From: Thermoleophilia bacterium
GTDB lineage: Bacteria; Actinomycetota; Thermoleophilia; Gaiellales; F1-60-MAGs149
Reading direction: 5' to 3'
DNA: 10,434 nt
Assembly: GCA_016462095.1 (NCBI GenBank)
Contig: JAEMTW010000047.1
Location: 1-10,434 of the forward strand
Positions within the stretch are counted from its first letter, which is position 1. Each line of letters starts with the position of its first letter. Both the position numbers and the translations under genes were made by a program. Below the pieces are notes generated by a model. The model saw only the letters and a list, made by a program, of their open reading frames with translations. It was not told the origin of the DNA and made no database searches. Positions 1 to 9,857 of the stretch are shown one piece after another.

Positions 1-1062
1 GAGCTCGACCGCAGCGGGCATGCGCGACAGCGCCGCATCGAAGGCCGCGAGTGCACGGTTCGGGTCACCTGCGGCAGCCCAGCGTTGGACGTCGTCGCGC
101 CAGTCGTGCCAATTGTCGGCTAACGCGCGGCGCAGAAACTTCTTGTTGATCGCGCGCCACGAACTGCTGGTCAGGTCGGGAGCGAGCGCGTCGAGGGTGC
201 GGATTGCTCCGCGCGTCCCGAGCTCGGCCAGCAGGGGCGCGGCCGCCTCGGCCGGGCAACGCCCAGCCTCACAATCCGCCCGTACGAGGCAGCGGCGTAG
301 CACGGCAGCGCGAAGCTCTGGATCGTCCTCCGCCACCAACGCCAACTCGTGGGCGGCGTGCCACAACAGGATTGGTGCAGTCTGCTCCAGCAGCGTCTCG
401 CCGATCGTTCGTGCCACATCGGCAAACGGGACGTCGTCACCAAGCGCAGCGACGGTCGTCTCGGCAACCCATTCGTCGGCCACCATCACGCGTGCGCTGC
501 CAAGTGGGAGCGCCTCGGTTGCCTGCGAAAGTCGGGTAATCAGGTCCCGCAGGTTTGTTAAGTCATGCAGGGGTACGTCGCTGGTCGTACTGGCAAAGGC
601 ATCCTCATCAAGCACGGTTCGCTCAAGCCAATCGACCAATGGTTGTGGATTGCCTGCCAACAAATCGCTGAGCGCCTGACGACCGCCAGTGGTGCCGAGC
701 ATGACGCGTTCGCCCGGCCGCAAAATAATCTCGGCGACTGCTTCGCCCGGTTCCAAGGTTATGACAGCTTCCAGCAACGCCCGACGACCTGCCAGAGCGG
801 TCAGGGCATCGCCGGCAAAGCCCGGCGTGGTGAGCGCACAGACCAACAGGTGGACAACGGCGCGATCCGGCTCATCGCCTGGGTAGGGAGGAAACAGGCG
901 CACGAGTGCAGTGCGCGCGGCAGACGAAAGGTCGTCAAACTCGCGATGCTGCCGATCAATCCTGAGGCCCGTCTCGAGCGTCGTGACGTCGCCCGTCAGC
1001 CACGCCTCGATCAATGCGGACAGGGGCGCTGTCGGAGCCGCGGGGGAGGGGTCGCTGATCAC
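1..1062 (-). CDS. Protein of unknown function, C-terminus cut off by window edge
   Basis: An uninterrupted reading frame of 354 codons runs on the minus strand from a GTG at 1062 to base 1 and continues outside the window. I do not recognise the family. The visible product is rich in Ala, Leu, Asp, Glu and Arg, looks mostly helical and soluble, and has no signal peptide, membrane segment or obvious catalytic motif. It starts VISDPSPAAP. The last visible part has a basic helical stretch (SWRAINKKFLRR) and Trp-rich helices (NWHDWRDDVQRW). The frame has no stop over its whole length, and its translation looks protein-like, while the other frames give Ser/Arg-rich shadows. It contains two TTA codons and one ATA codon. 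The GTG start is chosen because a TACCGT -10-like box lies 8 bases before it; there is no clear Shine-Dalgarno. The frame stays open upstream, so the start is uncertain. It is divergent from secA. Confidence 0.75.
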   Translation of the reverse strand, partial: MISDPSPAAPTAPLSALIEAWLTGDVTTLETGLRIDRQHREFDDLSSAARTALVRLFPPYPGDEPDRAVVHLLVCALTTPGFAGDALTALAGRRALLEAVITLEPGEAVAEIILRPGERVMLGTTGGRQALSDLLAGNPQPLVDWLERTVLDEDAFASTTSDVPLHDLTNLRDLITRLSQATEALPLGSARVMVADEWVAETTVAALGDDVPFADVARTIGETLLEQTAPILLWHAAHELALVAEDDPELRAAVLRRCLVRADCEAGRCPAEAAAPLLAELGTRGAIRTLDALAPDLTSSSWRAINKKFLRRALADNWHDWRDDVQRWAAAGDPNRALAAFDAALSRMPAAVEL

Positions 1063-1098
1063 GCCTGAGAACGGTAGTGGGGACTGCTTTCTCAGGCG
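1062..1098. repeat. 10-bp perfect inverted repeat in the divergent promoter region
   Basis: CGCCTGAGAA at 1062-1071 and its exact complement TTCTCAGGCG at 1089-1098 are separated by 17 bases. The repeat lies between the starts of the unknown gene and secA and touches the GTG start and the -10-like box of the former. No T-run follows, so a terminator is unlikely. It could be an operator for a dimeric regulator acting on both genes, or an mRNA hairpin if transcription of secA starts further upstream. Confidence 0.5.
1071..1076 (-). promoter_or_regulatory. Candidate -10 box of the divergent unknown gene
   Basis: On the minus strand the hexamer TACCGT fits TANNNT. With the usual 6-nt gap the transcript would start at about 1064, two bases before the GTG at 1062, so the mRNA would be almost leaderless. 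I see no good -35. Its last base overlaps the left arm of the inverted repeat. This is inferred from pattern and spacing only. Confidence 0.35.
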
Positions 1099-1117
1099 GC
1101 GTTCAGGGACAGACTGG

Positions 1118-1123
1118 TAGGGT
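1118..1123 (+). promoter_or_regulatory. Candidate -10 box of secA
   Basis: TAGGGT fits TANNNT and ends 7 bases before the secA ATG at 1131, which would place the transcript start at about 1130, a nearly leaderless mRNA. No convincing -35 is visible. The same bases include AGGG (1119-1122), which could instead act as a weak Shine-Dalgarno, so the call is tentative. Confidence 0.3.
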
Positions 1124-1130
1124 TCGTCCC

Positions 1131-3825
<2,695 letters not shown>

Positions 3826-3833
<8 letters not shown>

Positions 3834-4969
3834 CGCGCCGGAGGTGTTGTCGGTCGACGACCTCGCGGCCGCAGTTGAGGAGCTCAGAGCCCGCCTTGTG
3901 TGGGTTCGTGATTACCTTTGACCCGGCCCGCCTGCAGGAGCGGATCGACGAACTCGACACACTGATCGGCGAGCCCGGTTTCTGGGACGACCAGGAACGG
4001 GCCGTCAAGGTTTCCGCGGAGCGCTCGCGCAATGCGCGCAAGGTGGAGCTCTACGAGAGCCTGTTCGCTGACGTCGCCGACGCAGGCGATCTCGTCGTGA
4101 TGCTCGCGGACGCGCCAGAACTGCTCGACGAGGTCACGGCCACCGTCACCAGCCTCAGTGCGCGGATTGACGAACTGGAGGAGGGTGCACTCTTCTCGGG
4201 TGAGTACGACGCGGGGCCTGCCGTAGTGACGGTCAGCGCGGGCGCGGGCGGTACCGATGCGATGGACTGGACCGAGATGATTCTGCGCATGTACTTGCGC
4301 TGGGCCGAGCGGCGCGGCTTCTCGACGAGGCTGCTCGAGGCCTCGCCCGGAGAAGAGGCGGGGATCAAGTCGGTCGCGCTGCTCGTCGAGGGCGAGAACG
4401 CCTACGGCATCCTCGGCGCTGAGAAGGGCGTGCATCGCCTTGTCCGACTGTCGCCGTTCGACTCGGCGCACCGCCGGCATACGGCTTTCGCCCGCGTCGA
4501 TGTGACACCGTGGGTTGACGAAGACGTCGATGTCGAGATCGACGATGGCGACCTCCGGATCGACACGTACCGCGCCTCAGGTGCTGGTGGGCAGCACGTC
4601 AACAAAACCGACTCGGCGGTGCGCATCACGCACCTGCCGACCGGCATCGTCGTGCAGTGTCAGAACGAGCGCTCGCAGACCTCGAACAAGCAGACCGCGA
4701 TGCGCGTGCTCAAGAGTCGCCTGATCGAGCTGGAATTGAAGAATCGGGCAGAGGAACTCGCCAAGGAGCGCGGAATGAGTCAGGACAACTCGTTCGGCAG
4801 CCAGATTCGCAGTTATGTCCTTCACCCTTACACGATGGTCAACGACCACCGCACAAACCGCAAAGACGGCAATATCCAAGCGGTTTTGGATGGCGATCTT
4901 GATCCATTTATCCGCGATTTTCTGCTGCGCCGCACCGCCGCTGACGGCGACGCTGTTGCCGAATCGTAA
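3826..4969 (+). CDS. prfB: Peptide chain release factor 2, made by programmed +1 frameshift
   Basis: RF2 recognises UGA and UAA stop codons and triggers peptide release. The gene is in two frames. The zero frame runs from GTG 3826 for 31 codons, ending ...VRDYL, then meets TGA at 3919-3921. Slippage of one base at CTT TGA C joins it to the second frame (GAC at 3920 onward), which runs to TAA at 4967-4969, giving 380 residues. The codon-recognition tripeptide SPF is at 209-211, which is specific for RF2 (RF1 has PxT). The catalytic GGQ is at 254-256 inside SGAGGQHVN. From memory, the E. coli positions are about 205 and 250, a close match. The GTG at 3826 overlaps the last 8 bases of secA and has only a weak purine-rich region (GAAGAAGAAA) upstream. 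The alternative GTG at 3844 would put the TGA at codon 26, as I recall for E. coli. The gene itself ends in TAA, which RF1 can also read. Confidence 0.95.
3908..3922 (+). promoter_or_regulatory. RF2 autoregulatory +1 frameshift site
   Basis: The slippery core CTTTGAC (3916-3922) is the conserved RF2 site: CUU in the P site, an in-frame UGA, then C, a poor termination context. When RF2 is scarce the ribosome pauses at UGA and slips to UUU, continuing into GAC. In the classic site AGGGGG lies three bases before CTT and pairs with 16S rRNA. Here that position reads GTGAT (3908-3912) followed by TAC. GTGAT is complementary to AUCAC just upstream of the CCUCC core in the 16S 3' end, so it may be a shifted stimulator; that part is inference. 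Confidence 0.9.
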
Positions 4970-4993
4970 TCTGCTGCGACGGGCAGCCGATGA

Positions 4994-4999
4994 TAGATT
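4994..4999 (+). promoter_or_regulatory. Candidate -10 box of ftsE
   Basis: TAGATT in the 42-bp gap between prfB and ftsE fits TANNNT. Its predicted transcript start is about 5006, six bases before the ATG at 5012. That supports the long form of FtsE, because the short form would begin 213 bases further on. No clear -35 is seen, and read-through from prfB is equally possible. Confidence 0.35.
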
Positions 5000-5011
5000 G
5001 GGTGCGTTGGC

Positions 5012-5920
5012 ATGCTGAAGCGAGACTCCCCATCTGATCCTCTGCCGGAGCCGTTTCCCGTCGCCGATTCTGGCTACGTGAGCATCGCCGACACCGACCT
5101 TCGCAGCGAGGACGAGCTGGAGCGCGAGGCCGACGAACGTCGCCGCCGTCGTGCTGAGGCGCTCTCCGAACTGGCGGGCGAGACCAGCGAGTTCCGCCGC
5201 CCGTTTGCCCCGCGCAACGAGGCGATGATCCTGCTGGAGAACTGCACCATGGTCTACCCGGGCGACGTTGTCGGGTTGGATGACGTCACGCTGCAGATCG
5301 ACAAGGGTGAGTGGGTCTTCCTCGTCGGCCCGTCCGGCTCGGGCAAGTCCACCTTCATTAAGCTGTTGCTGAAGGAAATCGAGGCGACGAACGGCAACGT
5401 TCAGGTTGGTGGCAAGTCGCTTCGCACCCTCAAGCGCTCTCAGGTGCCCAAGTTGCGTCGTAACATTGGCTGCGTCTTCCAGGACTTCAAACTGTTGCCG
5501 ACGCGCACGGTCTACGAGAATGTCGCGTATGCACTCGAGGTGCAGGGTCAGCGGCTCGAGGTAATTGAGCGCAAGGTGCCCGAAATCATTGGCCTGGTCG
5601 GCCTCGCCGACAAGATCGATAAGTTGCCGCACGAGTTGTCGGGTGGGCAGCAGCAGCGCGTCTCGATTGCCCGTGCGTTCGTCAACCATCCGCCGCTCTT
5701 GATTTGCGACGAACCGACCGGCAACCTCGACCCCGAGACGTCGATCGGCATCATGCAGTTGCTCTACCGCATCAACCGTGCGGGCACCACGATCTTGATG
5801 GCGACCCACGACCGCGAGATGGTCGACAAGATGCGTCGTCGCGTGATCGCACTCGAAGAGGGCCGCGTCGCGCGCGACGATCGTCGTGGTGGCTACGTCG
5901 AGGACGAGGAGCAGGTCTAG
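5012..5920 (+). CDS. ftsE: FtsE, cell-division ABC transporter ATPase with N-terminal extension
   Basis: FtsE is the cytoplasmic ATPase of the FtsEX complex, which sits at the divisome and, in studied species, activates cell-wall hydrolases. The ABC domain begins at Met72 (MILLENCTMVYPG) and has Walker A GPSGSGKST (106-114), the Q-loop in CVFQDFKLL, signature LSGGQQQR (209-216), Walker B ending CDEP (Asp233, Glu234), the D-loop NLD, and the H-loop His266 in MATHD. That core is about 230 residues, the normal full length of FtsE. The first ~71 residues are extra: an acidic/Pro-rich start, then a strongly charged segment (ELEREADERRRRRAEALSEL) that could form a short coiled coil. The extension is high-GC at third positions, like real coding sequence, and a -10-like box precedes ATG 5012. 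Before the internal ATG at 5225, GAGG is only 2 bases away, too close to be a good ribosome binding site. The long start is therefore preferred but not certain. The stop TAG shares its G with the ftsX start. Confidence 0.93.
   Translation: MLKRDSPSDPLPEPFPVADSGYVSIADTDLRSEDELEREADERRRRRAEALSELAGETSEFRRPFAPRNEAMILLENCTMVYPGDVVGLDDVTLQIDKGEWVFLVGPSGSGKSTFIKLLLKEIEATNGNVQVGGKSLRTLKRSQVPKLRRNIGCVFQDFKLLPTRTVYENVAYALEVQGQRLEVIERKVPEIIGLVGLADKIDKLPHELSGGQQQRVSIARAFVNHPPLLICDEPTGNLDPETSIGIMQLLYRINRAGTTILMATHDREMVDKMRRRVIALEEGRVARDDRRGGYVEDEEQV
5906..5911 (+). promoter_or_regulatory. Ribosome binding site of ftsX
   Basis: GAGGAG lies 8 bases before the GTG at 5920, inside the end of ftsE. It fixes the ftsX start at the TAGTG junction, where the stop and start share one base, and suggests translational coupling. 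Confidence 0.65.
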
Positions 5921-6828
5921 TGGAGACCCGCTGGAAGTTCTTCGTGGTGGAGGCGCTGAAGTCGCTGAAGGGCAACTTCGCGACGACGATCGCAGCGGTC
6001 GTGACGGTGCTGGTTGTGATGTTTATTGCCGGGATTGGCATCGCACTCGGCTCGTACGTGTACAACTACTCCAACAAGGTGCGAGACGACGTCACGATTC
6101 GTGCGTACCTGAAGGACTCGGCAACCCCCAAGCAGATCGCCGACATTCAGCGCACGATTACTGAGACACCAGGCGTACAGGACGGCTCGTTGGAGTTCGT
6201 CTCTAAGGACGATGCGATCCTGCGCTTGCAGAAGCAGCTGGGCAAGGATTCCGAGCTGCTCAAGTTGACGCTGGGTAATCCGCTGCCGGCCTCATTCGAG
6301 TTCAAGGCTGTCGATCCGGACCAGACGGCGGGCATCTCGAAGGCCGTGGCGGGGCTACCGGGGCTCGATCCGCCTCAGGCCGGTCTGCCAAATCCCGATT
6401 ACGGAGCGGGCAAAGCCGATCGTGTCTTGAAGACTGCTGGCACGATCACTATCGTGCTGCTCGGCATGGGCGTCGTGCTCGCCATCGCCGCAATCCTCTT
6501 GATCGGCAATACGATCCGACTCTCGATCTTCGCGCGTCGCCGCGAGGTTGAGGTGATGAAGCTGGTGGGTGCGACCAACTGGTTTGTGCGGCTCCCCTTC
6601 ATGATCGAGGGGATGGTCTGTGGCGTAGCAGGGGCAATTCTTGCGTCGATTCTCCTAGCGATCAGCTATCAGACGCTGCTGGCCGATCGTGTCCAGTCGT
6701 CGATGACGGGTAACGGTTCGCCTGAGGCAATCGCCTTTCCGCTGCTTGTGCTGCTACTGATCGTTGCCGGATTGGCGATTGGTGCGATTGGTTCTGGCCT
6801 CACGATGCGCCGCTTCCTTAAGGTCTAA
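5920..6828 (+). CDS. ftsX: FtsX, cell-division ABC transporter membrane subunit
   Basis: FtsX is the membrane partner of FtsE; its extracellular loop usually binds peptidoglycan hydrolases or their activators. The product is 302 residues. Its layout is that of the family: a cytoplasmic N-terminus (ETRWKFFVVEALKSLKGN), membrane helix 1 at about 21-47, an extracellular domain at about 48-170, then helices at about 174-196, 230-250 and 273-295. The conserved cytoplasmic loop after helix 2 reads FARRREVEVMKLVGATNWFV, the coupling region typical of FtsX. The GTG start overlaps the ftsE stop by one base and has a good GAGGAG ribosome binding site; an upstream in-frame ATG at 5704 lies deep in ftsE and is rejected. 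The extracellular domain shows no recognisable extra module. No hydrolase gene follows directly, so its partner is not visible here. Confidence 0.95.
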   Translation: METRWKFFVVEALKSLKGNFATTIAAVVTVLVVMFIAGIGIALGSYVYNYSNKVRDDVTIRAYLKDSATPKQIADIQRTITETPGVQDGSLEFVSKDDAILRLQKQLGKDSELLKLTLGNPLPASFEFKAVDPDQTAGISKAVAGLPGLDPPQAGLPNPDYGAGKADRVLKTAGTITIVLLGMGVVLAIAAILLIGNTIRLSIFARRREVEVMKLVGATNWFVRLPFMIEGMVCGVAGAILASILLAISYQTLLADRVQSSMTGNGSPEAIAFPLLVLLLIVAGLAIGAIGSGLTMRRFLKV

Positions 6829-6834
6829 AACGCA

Positions 6835-6847
6835 TGCCGATTCGGCA
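6835..6847. repeat. 13-bp palindrome upstream of the response regulator
   Basis: TGCCGA and TCGGCA flank a single central T. The palindrome is centred 37 bases before the predicted transcript start of the response regulator, so it would cover the -35 region. It is a plausible operator, for instance for autoregulation. It is not followed by a T-run, so it is not a convincing ftsX terminator. Confidence 0.4.
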
Positions 6848-6865
6848 ATCTGCCCGTCGGCGCTC

Positions 6866-6871
6866 TACGCT
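6866..6871 (+). promoter_or_regulatory. Candidate -10 box, leaderless response regulator transcript
   Basis: TACGCT ends exactly 7 bases before the ATG at 6878, so transcription would start on the A of the start codon. There is no Shine-Dalgarno sequence before this ATG, which fits leaderless translation. TTCGGC at 6841-6846 could be a poor -35 with a 19-bp spacer. Confidence 0.5.
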
Positions 6872-6877
6872 TTGCAG

Positions 6878-7588
6878 ATGACGGAATCCCAGTTGCCGCG
6901 CATGTTGTTTGTGGAGGACGATCCCGTCATCCGTCAAGCCACGCGCGACTACCTGACACGTAACGGTTTCGAGGTGATCGCGGCCGAGGATGGCGATGCG
7001 GGCCTGGTCGCGTGGCGCGAATCGGACCCGGTGCTGGCACTGCTCGATGTGATGCTGCCGGGAATGGACGGCGTTGCGCTCTGCCGTGCAATCCGAGCCG
7101 AGTCGCAGATCCCTGTGATCTTGTTGTCGGCGCGCTCTGACCCGATCGATGTGGTGCTGGGGCTCGAGGCGGGCGCGGACGATTACGTCACGAAGCCATT
7201 CGAGCCAGCGGTCTTGGCCGCTCGTCTGAGGGCTGCCTTGCGGCGCGTGACGCCGACAGATATCGAGCGTGCTCCCTTCGAGCAGATCGGTTCGCTCGTA
7301 CTCGATCGTGAAGGGTACGCCGTGACCCGCGATGGTGAACCGTTGGCGTTGACGCCAACGGAGTATCGCCTGTTGGTCGAGTTTATCGACAACGTCGGGT
7401 TGGCCCTCGACCGTGCGGTCTTGCTGGAGCGCGTTTGGGGGTATGGCTGGGCAGGCGACACGCGGCTTGTCGATGTGCACGTTCAGCGGCTCCGCGCCAA
7501 GATTGAGGTCGACCCGGCGGCGCCCGAGCTTGTCCAGACCGTGCGTGGTGTTGGCTATAAGTTGGTGCAGCCGAGCGAGGCTACGTGA
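6878..7588 (+). CDS. OmpR/PhoB-type response regulator (MtrA-like by position)
   Basis: This is the cytoplasmic DNA-binding partner of the kinase encoded next. The product is 236 residues. The receiver domain (about 8-125) has the acidic pair Glu13-Asp14, the phospho-acceptor Asp57 in LLDVMLPGMDG, the switch Ser84 in LLSARSD, and Lys106 in TKPFEP. The C-terminal winged helix (about 140-234) carries the family pattern LTPTEYRLL, then DVHVQRLRAKIE and VRGVGYKL. The ATG at 6878 is chosen because a -10 box is correctly placed for a leaderless start; ATG 6902 is the alternative and would remove eight residues. The stop TGA overlaps the kinase GTG by 4 bases. The gene order regulator-kinase-lipoprotein recalls actinobacterial mtrA-mtrB-lpqB, but the sequence alone cannot prove it is MtrA. 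Confidence 0.95.
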   Translation: MTESQLPRMLFVEDDPVIRQATRDYLTRNGFEVIAAEDGDAGLVAWRESDPVLALLDVMLPGMDGVALCRAIRAESQIPVILLSARSDPIDVVLGLEAGADDYVTKPFEPAVLAARLRAALRRVTPTDIERAPFEQIGSLVLDREGYAVTRDGEPLALTPTEYRLLVEFIDNVGLALDRAVLLERVWGYGWAGDTRLVDVHVQRLRAKIEVDPAAPELVQTVRGVGYKLVQPSEAT

Positions 7589-8901
7589 GCCTGCGGGTCC
7601 GGCTCGCTCTCGCAATTGCGATCATCAGCGCCCTCGTCGCCGGGGGCATTAGTGTCGCGGTGTACCAGCGGAGCACGACGGATCGAGTCGATCGTGCGCG
7701 CGAAACGGCGGCTCGTCAAGCGAGGACGGCTGCCTCGATCGTGCGGTTGCGACTGCCGGGTGGTGCGACGGTGACACCGTCTGGCTCGTACGTCGTGACG
7801 CAGGACGGTGCGGTTGGCGACGCCTCAATCGGCCTTGGGCTCCCGGCGCTGCTGCAGGCGCGTGTCGAGAAGGCGCCTGACCGCGTGTTTACCGAACCGG
7901 TCTTGGAGGGAGATGACGCGGCCGTGTACGCGGGCACCCAGTTGTCCGGCTTGGCGTCTGTCTACGTCCGACAGTCCTTCGTAGCCGATCAGGAAGAACT
8001 CAGTGCGCTGCGCGATGCTCTGATTCGACTGACAGCGGCAGCGTCGGTGATTGGTGCGATCCTCGGCACGCTCGTGGCATCCGCGTTGTCACGGCGGCTG
8101 CGACGATCGGCGGCGTTGGCGCGCCGCTTGGCTGCTGGCGATCTCGATGCGCGTCTTCATCCACGCGGGCGCGATGAGATCGCTCAGCTTGGTCGCGCGC
8201 TCGACGATATGGCCGAATCCCTTGGTGCGACGATCCGAGAACTCGATGAGGCAGCCGAGCGTGAGCGGAGTTTCTCTGCCGATGTCGCGCACGAGCTGCG
8301 CACGCCGATTACCGGCCTCGTTGCTGCTTCGTCCCTGCTCGATGACACGCCGGAGGCGATGATGGTCAAGGAGCGTGCAGGAGCGCTCGCCCACCTTGTG
8401 GAAGACCTGCTCGAGGTCATGCGGCTCGATGCGGGGGCAGAGACGGCGATGTCGGACCAGTTCGACCTCGTTCGACTGGTCGGCGATGTCACGCGCGATC
8501 GGCTACCCGAGGCCGAGATCACGCTCCCACTCACGCTCCGCGTGCAGTCGGATCCTCGCCGGCTTGAGCGGATTTTGGTCAATCTGCTCGAGAACGCTCG
8601 TCGCTATGGCGCTGCCCCGTATGCGGTGACGCTGGATGCGGACACGATGACGCTGACCGTGCGCGATAGCGGCAAGGGCTTTGGTGTCTTCCTCGATCGA
8701 GCCGCTGATCGCTTCGCGATGGCGGCGGTCGCGCGCGGTGGTGGCTCGGGGCTCGGTCTGGCGATTGCTGAGGGTCAGGCGCGGGTGCTGGGTGGCACGC
8801 TCGAGTTGAGCGACGATGCGGGCGCCGTGGCGGCTCTGCGCCTGCCGCCTGAGGCTCGCGTGCCGATTGGAGCGGCCGTTGTGACAGGAGGTCGTTCATG
8901 A
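7585..8901 (+). CDS. Membrane sensor histidine kinase (MtrB-like by position)
   Basis: This two-component kinase is expected to phosphorylate the regulator encoded just upstream. The product is 438 residues. It has membrane helix 1 at about 7-27, an extracellular sensor region at about 28-148 that I cannot assign to a known fold, helix 2 at about 149-168, a HAMP linker (about 169-221), and a HisKA dimerisation domain with the phospho-accepting His236 in VAHELRTPI. The ATP-binding domain has the N box NLLEN (333-337), G1 box DSGKGFG from Asp361, and G2 box GGGSGLGL (385-392), so all catalytic elements are present. The G1-G2 gap is short, and the F box is degenerate (DRFAMAAV). The GTG start overlaps the regulator stop (GTGA) and has GAGG 4 bases upstream. 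The stop overlaps the lipoprotein start (ATGA), so three proteins are made from one tightly coupled message. Confidence 0.95.
   Translation: MSLRVRLALAIAIISALVAGGISVAVYQRSTTDRVDRARETAARQARTAASIVRLRLPGGATVTPSGSYVVTQDGAVGDASIGLGLPALLQARVEKAPDRVFTEPVLEGDDAAVYAGTQLSGLASVYVRQSFVADQEELSALRDALIRLTAAASVIGAILGTLVASALSRRLRRSAALARRLAAGDLDARLHPRGRDEIAQLGRALDDMAESLGATIRELDEAAERERSFSADVAHELRTPITGLVAASSLLDDTPEAMMVKERAGALAHLVEDLLEVMRLDAGAETAMSDQFDLVRLVGDVTRDRLPEAEITLPLTLRVQSDPRRLERILVNLLENARRYGAAPYAVTLDADTMTLTVRDSGKGFGVFLDRAADRFAMAAVARGGGSGLGLAIAEGQARVLGGTLELSDDAGAVAALRLPPEARVPIGAAVVTGGRS
8886..8891 (+). promoter_or_regulatory. Ribosome binding site of the lipoprotein gene
   Basis: AGGAGG lies 6 bases before the ATG at 8898, inside the kinase gene. 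It is the strongest Shine-Dalgarno I see in the window and decides the lipoprotein start. Confidence 0.8.
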
Positions 8902-9842
8902 CCCGCGCGCTGGCGGTGCTCGTGTGTGCGTTGCTGCTGGTGGGCTGTAGCGGTGCGAACAGTGCAGTCCGCGACGAGGGTCCCGCAGCGGGGGATAGAG
9001 CAGTGGTCTCGCCGGCAACCGTGACGGAGCAGACCTCGACTCCTGCCACGCCGGCTGCGCCCGCGCCGGGCGTTGCCTTTATCTATCTGCTGCGGTACAA
9101 CCAACCAGAGCCAACGCGACGTAGCGTGCCTGTCGGGATTTCCGTACCCGAATCGAGCATGCGTGAGTTGCTTGCGGGACCGTCACAGGCGGAGGCGACG
9201 CTGCACTACTCAACGGCGATCCTGGAGGACACACGTCTGCTCAGCTATTCCCGCACCGGTCGTGTCGCGATCGTCGACATCTCAGCCCTGCCCGCAGTGC
9301 AGGGAGACAATGACTCTGAGGCGCTGCTTGCGCTGTATCAGATCGTGTTCACCGTGACTGCCGCCGGGGGCGTCGACGCGGTCCAGGTGCGCGTCGCTGG
9401 GCGTCCGTACGGCCTCAGTTCGCTGACGGGTGGGTCAAGCGCTCTCGAGCCGCCGTTGACCCGAGCGGATCTCAGTTTCGTGGTCGCTGCCGAGACCCTG
9501 CCAGGGAGCACAGGCTGTGCGGTCGCGAAGCAGGACGCACCACCCTACGATGGCGCACCGACGCTGACGTTGGCGCGCCCCAAGAGTGGCGAGACGGTGC
9601 GTGGGACGCTGCAAGTCCGGGGCGCGCTGCAGAGCAATGGTGGGCCGATCGTAATTCGACTTTTGCAGGACGAGTTGGAGGTTGCGAACCGCATCATCGA
9701 CGAGCAGTGCCGTGGCGGTTTTGCGGCGACAATTCCGCTTCCGCGCACCCTGATCGGCTCGGTCGATGTGGAGGTAATCGCTCCCGGGACCAACGGTGAG
9801 CCGGCGGCCTCGATCCGTGAGACGATCACAGTCGAGGGGTAG
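8898..9842 (+). CDS. GerMN/Gmad2-domain lipoprotein (LpqB-like by position)
   Basis: This is a predicted lipoprotein of 314 residues anchored on the outer face of the membrane. Residues 1-16 are a hydrophobic signal sequence ending in the lipobox LVG before Cys17. A Ser/Thr/Pro/Ala-rich tether follows (about 18-58). Residues ~59-185 resemble the GerMN domain (FIYLLRYN, then MRELLAGPSQAEATLHYSTAI, ending QIVFTVTAAGGVDAVQVRV read in parts). Residues ~220-312 resemble a Gmad2 immunoglobulin-like domain (LTLARPKSGETVRGTLQVRG). Cys207 and Cys271 are the only cysteines in the mature part beyond the lipidated one and could form a disulfide. GerMN domains occur in spore germination protein GerM and in actinobacterial LpqB, which in mycobacteria modulates the sensor MtrB. 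The 4-base overlap with the kinase suggests a similar accessory role here; that is inference from context. Confidence 0.85.
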   Translation: MTRALAVLVCALLLVGCSGANSAVRDEGPAAGDRAVVSPATVTEQTSTPATPAAPAPGVAFIYLLRYNQPEPTRRSVPVGISVPESSMRELLAGPSQAEATLHYSTAILEDTRLLSYSRTGRVAIVDISALPAVQGDNDSEALLALYQIVFTVTAAGGVDAVQVRVAGRPYGLSSLTGGSSALEPPLTRADLSFVVAAETLPGSTGCAVAKQDAPPYDGAPTLTLARPKSGETVRGTLQVRGALQSNGGPIVIRLLQDELEVANRIIDEQCRGGFAATIPLPRTLIGSVDVEVIAPGTNGEPAASIRETITVEG

Positions 9843-9857
9843 GTTGCCAGCGACGCG

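Noticed and set aside
20..1068. Plus-strand open frames at 20-679, 204-539 and 565-1068
   Set aside because: Their translations are Ser/Arg- or Gln/Arg-rich with no family features, and they lie opposite the continuous, protein-like minus-strand frame 1062-1.
1063..1130. A secM-like or other small regulatory gene before secA
   Set aside because: The gap is only 68 bp and I see no short frame with a start, ribosome binding site and arrest-like sequence.
4973..4987. Small hairpin (GCTGC/GCAGC) after prfB as a terminator
   Set aside because: Only 5 bp of stem with a 5-base loop and no following T-run; too weak to call.
4577..5809. 410-codon minus-strand open frame opposite prfB and ftsE
   Set aside because: It crosses two well-identified plus-strand genes and their gap; its composition is that of a shadow frame.
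6818..7615. 265-codon minus-strand open frame opposite the response regulator
   Set aside because: The plus strand encodes a complete response regulator with all catalytic residues; the antisense frame has no recognisable features.
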